Shown piece after piece: positions 1 to 8,575 of a stretch of 64,000 bases of DNA. The stretch comes from Bhargavaea ginsengi. GTDB taxonomy: Bacteria; Bacillota; Bacilli; Bacillales_A; Planococcaceae. Location of the stretch: the NCBI RefSeq assembly GCF_900109165.1, contig NZ_FNZF01000003.1:401714-465713 (forward strand), written 5' to 3'. Each line of letters starts with the position of its first letter. Positions within the stretch are counted from its first letter, which is position 1. The position numbers were made by a program, and so were the translations under genes. Under the pieces are notes generated by a model, which searched no databases, was not told the origin of the DNA, and saw only the letters and a list, made by a program, of their open reading frames with translations.

Positions 1-366
1 TCCCATGAATTGTCCGAAGCCCGTCAGGATGCCCTCCTGACCGCACTCGGCAATGTAATCGAGAACGCCTTTGAAGCCGTGCGCGCAAAGCCGGGAGGAA
101 AACGTGCTGTTTCCGTGTACTTCACCGACCTGGGGAATGATGTCCTGTTTGAAGTCGAGGACACAGGCGGCGGTGTCGCGCCCGGGAACTTCGACCGGCT
201 GTTCCGGTCCGGGTTCTCCACTAAGGACGGAGAGAGCCGTGGCATCGGCCTCGCCCTTTCAAGGCAGTCCTTGTCAGAAGTCGGTGGCGAAATCACCTAT
301 GAAGAAGGGGAATCCGGCGCCTGCTTCATCATCAGCATCCCGAAAAAAGAGGAGGAAGGATTGTGA
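1..366 (+). CDS. Sensor histidine kinase, C-terminal ATPase part (CitA/DcuS type), cut by window edge
   Basis: The reading frame is open from base 1, so this is the 3' end of a longer gene; the first in-frame start-like codon (TTG at 10) is internal. The piece is the GHKL ATPase domain of a histidine kinase: N box around NVIENAFEAV, G1 box DTGGGV, and G2 box GIGLALSR. It ends in a charged tail. In the CitA/DcuS/CitS family an extracellular PAS sensor detects citrate or C4-dicarboxylates and the kinase phosphorylates a CitB-type regulator. That assignment rests on the next two genes, a CitB-type regulator overlapping by 4 bases (GTGA) and a CitMHS transporter. The sensor domain is outside the window, so the ligand is inferred. 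Confidence 0.85.
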   Translation, partial: SHELSEARQDALLTALGNVIENAFEAVRAKPGGKRAVSVYFTDLGNDVLFEVEDTGGGVAPGNFDRLFRSGFSTKDGESRGIGLALSRQSLSEVGGEITYEEGESGACFIISIPKKEEEGL

Positions 367-1061
367 ATGACTTTTCCGTCCTGATCGTCGAAGACGACTT
401 CAGGGTAGCCGATATCAATAGGCAGTATATCGAGTCCGTGGGAGATTTCCGCGTATCCGGAACGGCACGGAGCGGCCGGGAGGCACTGGACTTTCTCGCC
501 GGGACGGATCCGCTGCCCGACTTGGTCCTGCTTGATCTCTATATTCCGGATGTACAGGGGCTTGAGCTGTTCCGGACGATCAGGCATCAATACCCTGACA
601 TCGACCTGATCGCCGTCACAGCGGCCAATGAAGCGGAAACGATCCGGGGCCTTCTCCGCGGCGGCATCTTTGATATTGTCATCAAACCGTTTGACGCGGG
701 CCGGTTCGCGGGGACCCTCGAAAGATATCGGTCCTTCCGCGAGCTGGCCGACAGTGCGACGTCATTTAGCCAGCAGGAAATCGACCGGTTCACCGGCTTC
801 CGGGGGCTTTCCACATCTGCCCCGAAAGAAGGGGACAACCTCCCGAAGGGAATCGATCCGATCACACTCGGCCAGATTCTCAAATTCTTCGGGGAATCCG
901 GAACGGAAGGCATTACGGCAGCCAAACTCAGCAAAGAAATTGGAACGAGCCGCTCCACGGCGAGGCGCTATCTGGAATATTTGGTGGCCGCCGGCAAGAT
1001 CCGGACACATCTGATCTACGGAACGGTCGGACGGCCGGAGCGCCGATACACGCCTCTGTGA
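363..1061 (+). CDS. CitB-family response regulator (citrate/malate type)
   Basis: This 232-residue regulator pairs with the kinase just upstream; its GTG start overlaps the kinase stop (GTGA). The receiver domain covers residues 1-120, with acidic pocket E10/D11/D12, phospho-acceptor D58 in LVLLDLYIPD, T86 and K108 in IVIKPF. A linker leads to a C-terminal winged helix-turn-helix (about 165-225) with KLSKEIGTSRSTARRYLEYL as the recognition helix region. Family members (CitT, MalR, DctR, DcuR) activate uptake genes for citrate or C4-dicarboxylates. The target here is probably the CitMHS transporter 160 bases downstream; B. subtilis CitST activating citM is the closest known parallel. Confidence 0.9.
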   Translation: MNDFSVLIVEDDFRVADINRQYIESVGDFRVSGTARSGREALDFLAGTDPLPDLVLLDLYIPDVQGLELFRTIRHQYPDIDLIAVTAANEAETIRGLLRGGIFDIVIKPFDAGRFAGTLERYRSFRELADSATSFSQQEIDRFTGFRGLSTSAPKEGDNLPKGIDPITLGQILKFFGESGTEGITAAKLSKEIGTSRSTARRYLEYLVAAGKIRTHLIYGTVGRPERRYTPL

Positions 1062-1221
1062 AACTTATGAACTTTATTGTCTCTTATGAGAAATATCCGT
1101 TTTATCATAGTAATCTTTATCCCCTTCCCTTTCATGTGATATTTTCACTACAATGCGAAACGCGGAAAGTTTCACTCTCTTGCAAACGTATTCATTCACA
1201 TAATCGGAAGGGGTCTTATAA
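1062..1221 (+). promoter_or_regulatory. Regulator-transporter intergenic, probable activator-dependent promoter
   Basis: A TACAAT hexamer (1149-1154) could serve as a -10 element, but nothing near consensus lies 17 bases upstream, as expected for an activator-dependent promoter. Two arms resembling each other's complement (GAAACTT near 1060-1067 and AAGTTTC near 1166-1173) might belong to a regulator site. No clear catabolite-control (cre) site was seen. The assignment is tentative. Confidence 0.3.
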
Positions 1222-2559
1222 ATGAGCCTGAGTGTTATTGGATTTCTTACCATACTGGTAATCGTCGCCCTGCTGATCAGCGGGAAGGTCACCCCTATTG
1301 TCGCGATGGTGATTCCGCCGATCATCGGTGCTTTCATCGCGGGATTCACCTTCTCCGAACTGGGAACTTTCTTCGATGACGGGATCGCCACGGTCATCTC
1401 GGTCGCCGTCATGTTCATCTTCGCGATCATCTTCTTCGGCATCATGCAGGATGTGGGGCTGTTTGACCCGATTATCAGCAAGATGGTGGCCTGGTCGAGG
1501 GGAAATGTCATCCTTGTCAGCATCGCCACGGTTCTGATCGCTACAATCGCCCAGCTGGACGGCTCGGGGGCCTCAACATTCCTGATTACGATACCGGCCC
1601 TTCTCCCGCTTTATAAGCGGCTGAAGATGAACCCGTACCTGCTTCTTCTCCTGGTCGGAGGATCAGCGGCGATCATGAACATGCTGCCTTGGGCGGGACC
1701 GCTCGGGCGTACTGCGTCCGTCCTCGGCATGGACGTCACGGAACTTTGGCAGCCACTTATTCCGATACAGGTGATCGGCATGGTGCTGATGCTGGTTCTC
1801 GCCGTTCTTCTGGGTATGAGGGAACAGCGCCGCATTATCAAAAAGTATGGTTCTCTTGAACTGGCGGCCACAATCGATATGACCGCTGATGATGCTATTA
1901 ATGACGAACAGGATACGGCAGAAGACGCCAACTCCCTCGCACGTCCGAAACTTCTCTGGATCAATGCAATCCTGGCAATCACCATCATCGCTCTGCTCAT
2001 GTCGGGCATCATCCCGGCAGGCCTGGCCTTCATGATCGGTGTCGCCATCGCCCTGCCGATCAACTATCCGAACACCAAGGACCAGATGGACCGGATCCGC
2101 GCCCATGCGCCAAGCGCCCTGACGATGGCCTCCATCATTCTGGCAGCCGGATTGTTCCTCGGTATCCTGAACGGAACAGGCATGCTCAATGCCATCGCGA
2201 CAGACGCGGTCAATATCCTGCCGGCTTCCGTCGCGCCTTACCTCCATATCATCATCGGGATTCTCGGCGTTCCATTCGACCTGCTCCTCAGCACGGACGC
2301 CTACTACTTCGGCCTGTTCCCGGTAGCCGAGCAGATTGCTGCGACGTATGGCGTACCATCGCTGTCCACCGCCTATGCGATGATCATCGGGAACATTGTC
2401 GGGACGTTCGTCAGCCCGCTTGCGCCGGCCGTCTGGCTGGCACTCGGACTCTCCGGCCTAGAGATGGGCAAGCACCTGCGCTATTCCCTCTTCTGGCTGT
2501 GGGGACTGGCCCTCGTCCTGCTGTTCATCGCTGTATTGATGGGCCTTATCCAAGTTTAA
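1222..2559 (+). CDS. CitMHS-family citrate (metal-citrate) transporter
   Basis: A 445-residue, strongly hydrophobic membrane protein with about 11-12 transmembrane segments and a charged cytoplasmic loop around residues 195-245 (TADDAINDEQDTAEDA). The conserved family stretch around ATIAQLDGSGASTFLIT and the mirrored C-terminal LSTDAYYFGLFPVAEQ region identify CitMHS. Members such as B. subtilis CitM and CitN import citrate complexed with divalent metal, with proton symport. The adjacent two-component system fits citrate-induced expression. The ATG at 1222 is preceded by an AAGGGG ribosome binding site. A strong terminator follows. Confidence 0.93.
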   Translation: MSLSVIGFLTILVIVALLISGKVTPIVAMVIPPIIGAFIAGFTFSELGTFFDDGIATVISVAVMFIFAIIFFGIMQDVGLFDPIISKMVAWSRGNVILVSIATVLIATIAQLDGSGASTFLITIPALLPLYKRLKMNPYLLLLLVGGSAAIMNMLPWAGPLGRTASVLGMDVTELWQPLIPIQVIGMVLMLVLAVLLGMREQRRIIKKYGSLELAATIDMTADDAINDEQDTAEDANSLARPKLLWINAILAITIIALLMSGIIPAGLAFMIGVAIALPINYPNTKDQMDRIRAHAPSALTMASIILAAGLFLGILNGTGMLNAIATDAVNILPASVAPYLHIIIGILGVPFDLLLSTDAYYFGLFPVAEQIAATYGVPSLSTAYAMIIGNIVGTFVSPLAPAVWLALGLSGLEMGKHLRYSLFWLWGLALVLLFIAVLMGLIQV

Positions 2560-2565
2560 TCAGAC

Positions 2566-2595
2566 AAACCCGCCCCGGGTCCGGGGCGGGTTTTT
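2566..2595 (+). terminator. Terminator after citrate transporter
   Basis: Near-perfect GC hairpin CCCGCCCCGG/CCGGGGCGGG followed by TTTTT. The A-run on the other side means it could also serve the convergent MBL gene ending at 2606. Confidence 0.9.
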
Positions 2596-2605
2596 GCTGC
2601 TTTTA

Positions 2606-3388
2606 TCAGAACTGTACGCTGAAGCTTTTGAACCGGTGGGTGCCCGTGCCGAACCTGACGAGGTTCCGTTCCCGCAGCCCACCTGCTGCCGCTTTGACTT
2701 CTTGCAGAATCTCCGGGTCCAGCCCCAAGGTGTTGTGCGAACCGAAAATCCTGCTCACACCCGGAATATCCGCAATCCGCTCCAGTGAGCGGATCAGATC
2801 CTCGGGGCTCGTGGTCGGATAAAACGCGTAAACCGGCGTCCCGTCATATAGCAGGTCCCCCGTGAACAGATAGCCCTTCGTCTCATCATGGATCGTGACG
2901 TGGCCCGGCGAATGTCCGGGCGTATGATAGATTCTGAGTATCCTCCCGCCCAGATCAAAGGCATCCCCCTCTTTCAGGGTGCCGGCCGGAACGCCACGGA
3001 ACGGACGATAGGCTTCCGGATCAAAACCGGACGGCGTCGGGATGGTGATGTCGCGGGTCATGTCTTTCCTGATCTGCTCATCAGTCCGCCCTTTGATTCC
3101 ATTGACGATCCAGTCCAGCTCGTCCTCATGAACGTAGAACTTGTCAAACTGACCGTGGCTTCCGATATGATCCGCATGGACGTGGGTGGTCAGCACCTCG
3201 ACCGGCAGATCGGTCAGCTGGTCGGTGATCGTCCGGATGTTGCCGATTCCAAGTCCGGTGTCAATCAGGATTGCTTTGTCCCGGCCGACCAGCAAAAATG
3301 AGTGCACTTTCTCCCAATGGCCATATTCGCTGATGGCATATGTATCGGAATCGATCTTCTGAACCGTGAACCAGTCATCCCGGATCAT
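2606..3388 (-). CDS. MBL-fold metallo-hydrolase
   Basis: A 260-residue metallo-beta-lactamase-fold protein. The metal-binding motif THVHADH is at residues 68-74 (H69, H71, D73, H74), followed by the ligands in YHTPGHSPGH, LFTGD and IFGSHNT. This set gives a dinuclear zinc site as in glyoxalase II-like hydrolases. No signal peptide is visible, so it is cytoplasmic. The substrate cannot be read from the sequence; the compact single-domain form is shared by many thioester and lactone hydrolases. It sits 12 bases downstream of aspartate dehydrogenase on the same strand and is probably cotranscribed with it. Confidence 0.85.
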   Translation of the reverse strand: MIRDDWFTVQKIDSDTYAISEYGHWEKVHSFLLVGRDKAILIDTGLGIGNIRTITDQLTDLPVEVLTTHVHADHIGSHGQFDKFYVHEDELDWIVNGIKGRTDEQIRKDMTRDITIPTPSGFDPEAYRPFRGVPAGTLKEGDAFDLGGRILRIYHTPGHSPGHVTIHDETKGYLFTGDLLYDGTPVYAFYPTTSPEDLIRSLERIADIPGVSRIFGSHNTLGLDPEILQEVKAAAGGLRERNLVRFGTGTHRFKSFSVQF

Positions 3389-3400
3389 ACTATCCCCCCC

Positions 3401-4180
3401 CTACCCGATAACCACCGGATTCCCCTGATTTTTCAAAGCAGCCAGGACACTCAGGGCGGCCAGATAGCTTGTTTTGGGGTTGCCCGGCATGGGCAGATTT
3501 TCGATGGTCGTCTTTATGTTTCCAAAACTTCCTTCGGCCTCGATTGTATGGGTGTTCCGTTCAACGGACGGGTCCGCGATGACCCTGACTCTCGTCTTTT
3601 CCGTTCCGATGCCGGCAAGAGACAGGGCGAGCGCGACGTTGACGTTTTTAGGAAACTCCCGGATCGCCTCGCCTGCAGGCCCATCAAACAGCCTCTTTTC
3701 TTCGCTGATCCCCTCAAGCCCGAGGGACGCGGGCGATTTTCTCGTAGTGATCATCACCTTTTCCAGTCCGCCCAGGGCATTTGCGGATTTCAGCAGATCC
3801 AGCCCCCCTACAGCACCCGACGGCAGGTGAACGGTGCGGCCATGATCTTTAGCGGTTTCCCTGACGTTTTCCAGAAATCCGCCGTCTGCAAATGCACCGA
3901 CGCTGCTGACAATCAGGTCTTTTCCATTCTCCAGAACCGGAACCGAATAGGCGGCGGCCACTTCAACAGCGGCAGCCTCCACAACGATGTCAATGTCCGA
4001 TTTGATGAACGAGTTAAAATCCCGATAAAAACGGGTCTGGTATGTTTCCGCAAGACCCTTCCCCGCCGCTTGGTTGCGGCCGAAGACGGCGGTGACGATT
4101 CCCGTGACCTGTTTTTCTTTATTAATGGACTTAAGCAGGTATTCCGCAATGTTTCCTGTACCCATGATGCCGATATTCAA
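3401..4180 (-). CDS. L-aspartate dehydrogenase (NadX/AspDH family)
   Basis: A 259-residue protein starting with a Rossmann nucleotide-binding loop (MNIGIMGTGNIAEYL) and carrying the AspDH signature region VHLPSGAVGGLDLLK (about 137-152), which supplies active-site residues. The C-terminal half matches the family substrate/dimer domain (RVIADPSVERNTHTIEAEG). The reaction is NAD(P)-dependent interconversion of L-aspartate and iminoaspartate or oxaloacetate, feeding NAD biosynthesis or aspartate catabolism. No nadA or nadC lies nearby, so the physiological role is open. The start is TTG at 4180, 8 bases after a strong AAAGGAGGG ribosome binding site; no ATG fits. Confidence 0.85.
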   Translation of the reverse strand: MNIGIMGTGNIAEYLLKSINKEKQVTGIVTAVFGRNQAAGKGLAETYQTRFYRDFNSFIKSDIDIVVEAAAVEVAAAYSVPVLENGKDLIVSSVGAFADGGFLENVRETAKDHGRTVHLPSGAVGGLDLLKSANALGGLEKVMITTRKSPASLGLEGISEEKRLFDGPAGEAIREFPKNVNVALALSLAGIGTEKTRVRVIADPSVERNTHTIEAEGSFGNIKTTIENLPMPGNPKTSYLAALSVLAALKNQGNPVVIG

Positions 4181-4208
4181 TGGAAATCCCTCCTTTCAGG
4201 TTCCCAAA

Positions 4209-5000
4209 TCAGTTCCTGACCGCCTGCGCTTTCGAGAGAAGCGGCCGCCCATTGTCCCAGATGACATTGACCGGTATGCCGAAAAACTCGGACATGCGCT
4301 TTCCTGTGACGAGCTCATCAGTTTCCCCCGCATCGAAGACTTGTCCTTCCTTCAAAAGAAGGGTCTTGTTGAAGGCCGGCAGGATCTCCTCAATATGATG
4401 CGTGACATACAGGATCGTCGGCGCATCGGACCTTTCCGCGATCCGCCCGATTGATTCCAGCAATTCCTCGCGCGCAAGAAAATCGAGCCCGTTTGTCGGC
4501 TCATCCAGAATCAGCAGTTCCGGATCGGCCATAAGCGCCCTGCCGATCAGCACCCGCTGCTTTTCACCCTGCGACAGAGTTTCATAGTTTCGGTTGGCAT
4601 ATTCGAGGCAGCCGAGTTCCCTGAGGATGTCGATCCCCTTTTGGTCGATCTCCTCCGTTGTCTCCTCATACAGCCCGAATGATGCGTACGCGCCGCTCAG
4701 GACGACCTCATACGCATTGTCTCCCGGCTCCAGTTTCTGCTGGACCAATGAAGAGACAAAGCCGATCCGCTTCCTGAGCCGCTCTGAAAGATACGTCTTC
4801 CCGAACTCCATCCCGAGCACACGGATCGTTCCTGTAGACGGGAACAGATAGGCATTGATGAGCTCAAGGAGCGAGGTCTTGCCTGCACCGTTCAGCCCGT
4901 AAAGCACCCAGTGATCCCCTTTTTGGACTGTCCAATTGATGTCTTTTAGTATCCATTTCCCCTCCCGCTTGCGGGAGACATTTTCCATCTCGATAATCAC
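4209..5000 (-). CDS. ABC transporter ATP-binding protein (stand-alone, YlmA-like)
   Basis: A 263-residue ABC ATPase. Walker A is GLNGAGKT (35-42), the signature is LSQGEKQR, Walker B is LLILDEPTNGLD, and the switch histidine is in VTHH. No permease or binding protein gene is adjacent, so it is an orphan ATPase similar to YlmA/ModF-type proteins with unknown partner. The start is GTG at 5000 after AAGGTG; the second methionine (residue 5) is an alternative. It lies beyond the phoU terminator and so is probably not part of the pst operon. Confidence 0.88.
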   Translation of the reverse strand: MIIEMENVSRKREGKWILKDINWTVQKGDHWVLYGLNGAGKTSLLELINAYLFPSTGTIRVLGMEFGKTYLSERLRKRIGFVSSLVQQKLEPGDNAYEVVLSGAYASFGLYEETTEEIDQKGIDILRELGCLEYANRNYETLSQGEKQRVLIGRALMADPELLILDEPTNGLDFLAREELLESIGRIAERSDAPTILYVTHHIEEILPAFNKTLLLKEGQVFDAGETDELVTGKRMSEFFGIPVNVIWDNGRPLLSKAQAVRN

Positions 5001-5050
5001 GGCTTCACCTTCTTAATGTTCTGACTATATTGTACACCTGATTGTCCATA

Positions 5051-5082
5051 GGAAAAAGAGGCCCCTATCCGGAGCCTCTTTA
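5051..5082 (-). terminator. Terminator of pst-phoU operon
   Basis: On the minus strand AAAGAGGC and GCCTCTTT form a stem closed by a short GC loop and followed by TTTTT, four bases past the phoU stop. Confidence 0.85.
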
Positions 5083-5085
5083 AAA

Positions 5086-5757
5086 TCATTCATTCAGATT
5101 CAGTGTTTTCCCTTTGACCATGAAGATGATGTTCTCTGCCATGTTCGTGACGTGGTCGCCGACCCGCTCGAGGTGGCGGCAGATAAAGGCCAGCTGGGTG
5201 ATCTGGTTCACATGATCCGGGTTCCGGTGCATGTATCCCATGAGTTCCCGGATCAGCCGCCCGTATGCCTCATCGATCGCATCGTCTTCCTTGGCCAGCT
5301 CGAATGCGAGATCGATATCCTCCAGGTCATAGGCGTCGAATGCCTTCCGGAGCATGACCCGGACCGCGTCCGCCATCTTCGGAATGTCAACGATCGGTTT
5401 GATGAGCGGTTCATCTCCAATATGGAGGGTAGACTTGGCGATGTTCACCGCAAGGTCCCCGATGCGTTCCATGTCAGTCGAGATCTTGAGCGCGACAATG
5501 ATCTTGCGGAGGTCGGTCGCGACAGGCTGTTGCTGGGTGATCAGCTGGATCACTTTTTGGTTGATTTCATCATCGAGCGCATTGATTTCGGCATCGTTCT
5601 GCTTCACCGCATTTGCGAGTGTCAGATTCTGCGTCTGCAGTGCGGACATCGAGTCCCCGAGCTGCCGCTCCGCGAGGTCCACCATGCGAAGCAAGGTGCC
5701 CTTGAGCTCTTCCAGTTCCGATTCAAACGTCTTCCTTACATTTCCCACTTTTCTCAA
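5086..5757 (-). CDS. phoU: PhoU phosphate signalling complex protein
   Basis: PhoU is a peripheral membrane protein that couples the Pst transporter to the Pho two-component system and restrains phosphate uptake. This 223-residue protein is all-helical with two three-helix bundles, each with the metal-binding E/DxxxD-type motif (MERIGDLAVNIAK in the first, LERVGDHVTNMAE in the second). The frame is open further upstream, but the TTG at 5757 follows an AAGGGGG ribosome binding site and gives the expected N-terminus (RKVGNVRKTFESELEEL). With that start the gene overlaps nothing and lies 16 bases after the pstB stop. It is the last gene of the operon. Confidence 0.93.
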   Translation of the reverse strand: MRKVGNVRKTFESELEELKGTLLRMVDLAERQLGDSMSALQTQNLTLANAVKQNDAEINALDDEINQKVIQLITQQQPVATDLRKIIVALKISTDMERIGDLAVNIAKSTLHIGDEPLIKPIVDIPKMADAVRVMLRKAFDAYDLEDIDLAFELAKEDDAIDEAYGRLIRELMGYMHRNPDHVNQITQLAFICRHLERVGDHVTNMAENIIFMVKGKTLNLNE

Positions 5758-5773
5758 CTTCGTGTCCCCCTTC

Positions 5774-6610
5774 TTAACCGAACCTGCCGGAGATGTAATC
5801 TTCGGTCCGCTGGTCGGCCGGGTTCTGGAAGATCTTATCCGTATCGTCAAACTCGATGACTTCCCCGTTCAGGAAGAATGCCGTCTTGTCCGAGATCCGT
5901 GCGGCCTGTTGCATATTGTGCGTAACGATGATGATCGAGTAGTTTTCTTTGAGTTCCTGGACGAGCTCCTCGACTTTCAGTGTGGAGATCGGGTCGAGTG
6001 CGGAAGTCGGTTCGTCCATAAGAATAACGTCCGGCTCAATCGCCAGCGCGCGGGCGATGCAGATCCGCTGCTGCTGGCCGCCCGAGAGCGAGTAGGCATT
6101 TGTATTCAAGCGGTCCTTGACCTCATCCCAGATCGCCGCGCCGCGAAGGCTCTGTTCGACAATCTCATCGAGGACCTTTTTGTTTTTGATGCCGTGGATG
6201 CGCGGGCCGTAAGCGATGTTGTCATAGATCGATTTCGGGAACGGGTTCGGCTTCTGGAATACCATGCCGACGCGTGTGCGGAGTTCTTCGACCGAATACT
6301 TCGCTTCGAAAATGTTGCGGCCGCGGTAGAGGATTTCCCCCGATGTGCGGACTCCGTCAACGAGTTCGACCATGCGGTTCAATGTCTTGATGTAGGTCGA
6401 CTTCCCGCAGCCCGAAGGCCCGATGATCGCAGTCACTTCGTTTTCGCGGATCGGCAGGTCGATGTTCTTCAGTGCATGGTGGCTGCCATACCAGAGGTTC
6501 AGTTGTTTCGTATCATAAACGACCGGCTTTGCCGCTTCCCGGACTGGGGCTTCCAGCGGGCTCACGGCTGCTTGGGTCTCGTTTTCGGTTCGGTTCATAA
6601 GTTGTACCAT
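5774..6610 (-). CDS. pstB: Phosphate ABC transporter ATPase PstB
   Basis: PstB hydrolyses ATP to drive high-affinity phosphate import through PstCA. The 278 residues include Walker A GPSGCGKS (64-71), the signature LSGGQQQR, Walker [13 protein letters not shown] and switch VTHN. An N-terminal extension of about 30 residues precedes the family core, as in several Bacillales PstB proteins. It lies 20 bases after pstA, with a GGAGG ribosome binding site upstream. Confidence 0.97.
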   Translation of the reverse strand: MVQLMNRTENETQAAVSPLEAPVREAAKPVVYDTKQLNLWYGSHHALKNIDLPIRENEVTAIIGPSGCGKSTYIKTLNRMVELVDGVRTSGEILYRGRNIFEAKYSVEELRTRVGMVFQKPNPFPKSIYDNIAYGPRIHGIKNKKVLDEIVEQSLRGAAIWDEVKDRLNTNAYSLSGGQQQRICIARALAIEPDVILMDEPTSALDPISTLKVEELVQELKENYSIIIVTHNMQQAARISDKTAFFLNGEVIEFDDTDKIFQNPADQRTEDYISGRFG

Positions 6611-6630
6611 TCCTTTTTTCCTCCCAGTTC

Positions 6631-7542
6631 TCAGTATCGCTTCTGGAATTTATTCCGGATCAGGACAGCAATCGAATTCATCAAAAGCAGGAACGCCATA
6701 AGAACAATGATGCCCGCTGAGGCAACTTGCTGGAAGTCAGCCTGCGGCCGCTTCGCCCAGTCGTAGATCTGCATCGGAAGCGCAGTGAACGTATCCATGA
6801 CGCCGGACGGCAGAAACTGGATGATGACCGGCACACCGATGACGATGAGCGGTGCAGTTTCACCAATCGCGCGGGACAGGGCGAGAATGCTGCCCGTCAG
6901 GATGCCCGGGATTGCACTCGGAAGCACAACACGGACGATTGTCTGCCATTTTGTCGCACCCATCCCGTAGGATGCTTCACGCACGTGCTGGGGCACAGCG
7001 CGGATTGCTTCCTGCGCAGCCACGATGATGACCGGAAGGATGAGCAGGCTCATTGTGAAGCCTGCAGCCAGGATGCTGTTGCCGAGGGCGAGCGCCCGTA
7101 CGAAGATTGTCAGGCCGAGAAGACCGAAGACGACGGACGGAACGCCGGCCAGGTTCGAGATGTTCATGCGGATAAAATCATTGACCCGATTTTTCTTGGC
7201 GTATTCCTCCAGGTAGATCGCCGTGCCGATACCGAGGAACATCGAAACCGGTGCGACGACAGCCATGAGCCAGAGCGATCCGACAAGTGCGGCCTTGATG
7301 CCGGCCTTCTCGGGGAATCGCGATGCGAAGTTCTGGAAAAAGTCCAGGGACAGGAAGCCGAGGCCCTGTGACAGGATTCTGTAGAACAGGATACCGAGCA
7401 CAAGCAGTGCTACAAGCGTCGCCATGAAGAACAACGTTTTGAAAACCGTGTTTGTGATTTTCCGGCCGTCCATCCGTTTGGACACGGAAGCCGGATCGAT
7501 AAAGCGTTTGTTAGCGCCGGGCTGCTGTTCGGTGATTCTCAT
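6631..7542 (-). CDS. pstA: Phosphate ABC transporter permease PstA
   Basis: A 303-residue permease with six predicted membrane segments and the EAA-type cytoplasmic loop [23 protein letters not shown] split over about 175-197, where PstB docks. It pairs with PstC to form the phosphate channel. A cytoplasmic N-terminal extension of about 35 residues precedes the first membrane segment. It starts two bases after the pstC stop, implying translational coupling. Confidence 0.96.
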   Translation of the reverse strand: MRITEQQPGANKRFIDPASVSKRMDGRKITNTVFKTLFFMATLVALLVLGILFYRILSQGLGFLSLDFFQNFASRFPEKAGIKAALVGSLWLMAVVAPVSMFLGIGTAIYLEEYAKKNRVNDFIRMNISNLAGVPSVVFGLLGLTIFVRALALGNSILAAGFTMSLLILPVIIVAAQEAIRAVPQHVREASYGMGATKWQTIVRVVLPSAIPGILTGSILALSRAIGETAPLIVIGVPVIIQFLPSGVMDTFTALPMQIYDWAKRPQADFQQVASAGIIVLMAFLLLMNSIAVLIRNKFQKRY

Positions 7543-7543
7543 A

Positions 7544-8494
7544 TCAGTACGCCTCCCTGAATCGTTTCGTAATGCGGTTCGCCAGGAAGTTCATCAGGAG
7601 CGTGAAGAGGAACAGTGTGAAGCCGACCGCGTAGATCGAATAGTAGATCGGCGTGCCGTAGCCTGCGTCACCTGTGGAGACCTGCACGATATAAGCGGTC
7701 ATTGTCTGGATGGAGCCCGTGAAGTCCGCATCGAAGCGCGGCGTCGAACCGCCTGCGAGCGATACGATCATCGTTTCTCCGATTGCGCGCGATGTTGCCA
7801 GAACGACAGATGCGAGGATTCCGGACAGGGCAGCAGGGAGGACAACCTTCATCGCGACCTCGAATTTCGTCGCGCCCATTGCAAGCGCCCCTTCCCGCAT
7901 GGCGTTAGGCACGGCACTCATCGCATCTTCGGAAAGTGAAGCGATCATGGGGATGATCATAAATCCGACCACGATACCGGGGCTGAGGGCATTGAAGATC
8001 TTCAGGTCCGGAATGATCGTCTGCAGAACCGGAGTCACAAATGTCAGGGCGAAGAAGCCATAGACGATCGTCGGAACGCCCGCCAATACCTCAAGAACCG
8101 GCTTGATGATGCGGCGCGCGGTATCTGAAGCATATTCGCTCAGGTAGATCGCGGCTGCAAGGCCGATCGGCACTGCGACGACCACGGCAATCAGTGTGAT
8201 CTTGAGCGTGCCTACAATCAGCGGCAGAATGCCGAATCTTGGCTCCTTATTGGAGAACGGCAGCCATTCCGTACCGAAGATGAACGACAGGATCGGCACT
8301 TGCCTGAAGAATGTCACCGTCTCGAAGATCAGTGTCGCGACAATTCCGATGGTCGTCAGCACAGAGACGCCAGCGATCATGAAGAGAATGATCGGGATGA
8401 TTTTCTCGATGACTTTTTTTCGTTTGTTGTTTCCCGCTTTGGCGATAAGTTCCTGTACGGATGCCCGTTCCCGGGGTGTCGGATTTACCATCAT
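7544..8494 (-). CDS. pstC: Phosphate ABC transporter permease PstC
   Basis: A 316-residue inner-membrane permease with six segments and the EAA-like loop around AVPNAMREGALAMGATKFE. It is the partner of PstA. GGAGGTAA sits immediately before two adjacent ATG codons; the second (8491) has the better spacing, so the true start could be one codon later. A hairpin lies between pstS and this gene. Confidence 0.96.
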   Translation of the reverse strand: MMVNPTPRERASVQELIAKAGNNKRKKVIEKIIPIILFMIAGVSVLTTIGIVATLIFETVTFFRQVPILSFIFGTEWLPFSNKEPRFGILPLIVGTLKITLIAVVVAVPIGLAAAIYLSEYASDTARRIIKPVLEVLAGVPTIVYGFFALTFVTPVLQTIIPDLKIFNALSPGIVVGFMIIPMIASLSEDAMSAVPNAMREGALAMGATKFEVAMKVVLPAALSGILASVVLATSRAIGETMIVSLAGGSTPRFDADFTGSIQTMTAYIVQVSTGDAGYGTPIYYSIYAVGFTLFLFTLLMNFLANRITKRFREAY

Positions 8495-8520
8495 TTACCT
8501 CCATTTATTTGGAAAGCAGA

Positions 8521-8553
8521 AAGAAATGAGCAGCGGATTGCCGCTCATTTTCC
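8521..8553 (-). terminator. Hairpin between pstS and pstC, possible partial terminator
   Basis: AAATGAGC and GCTCATTT arms form a stem with a short GC-rich tip; the T-run after it is weak. Such hairpins behind the binding-protein gene commonly let pstS mRNA exceed pstCAB mRNA. That role is inferred. Confidence 0.5.
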
Positions 8554-8575
8554 CTGCAGAGAGATTAAAGTCAGT

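Noticed and set aside
5354..6766. Long plus-strand frame (470 codons) across pstB and phoU
   Set aside because: Antisense to well-recognised genes in a high-GC sequence; Ser/Arg-rich translation without any domain.
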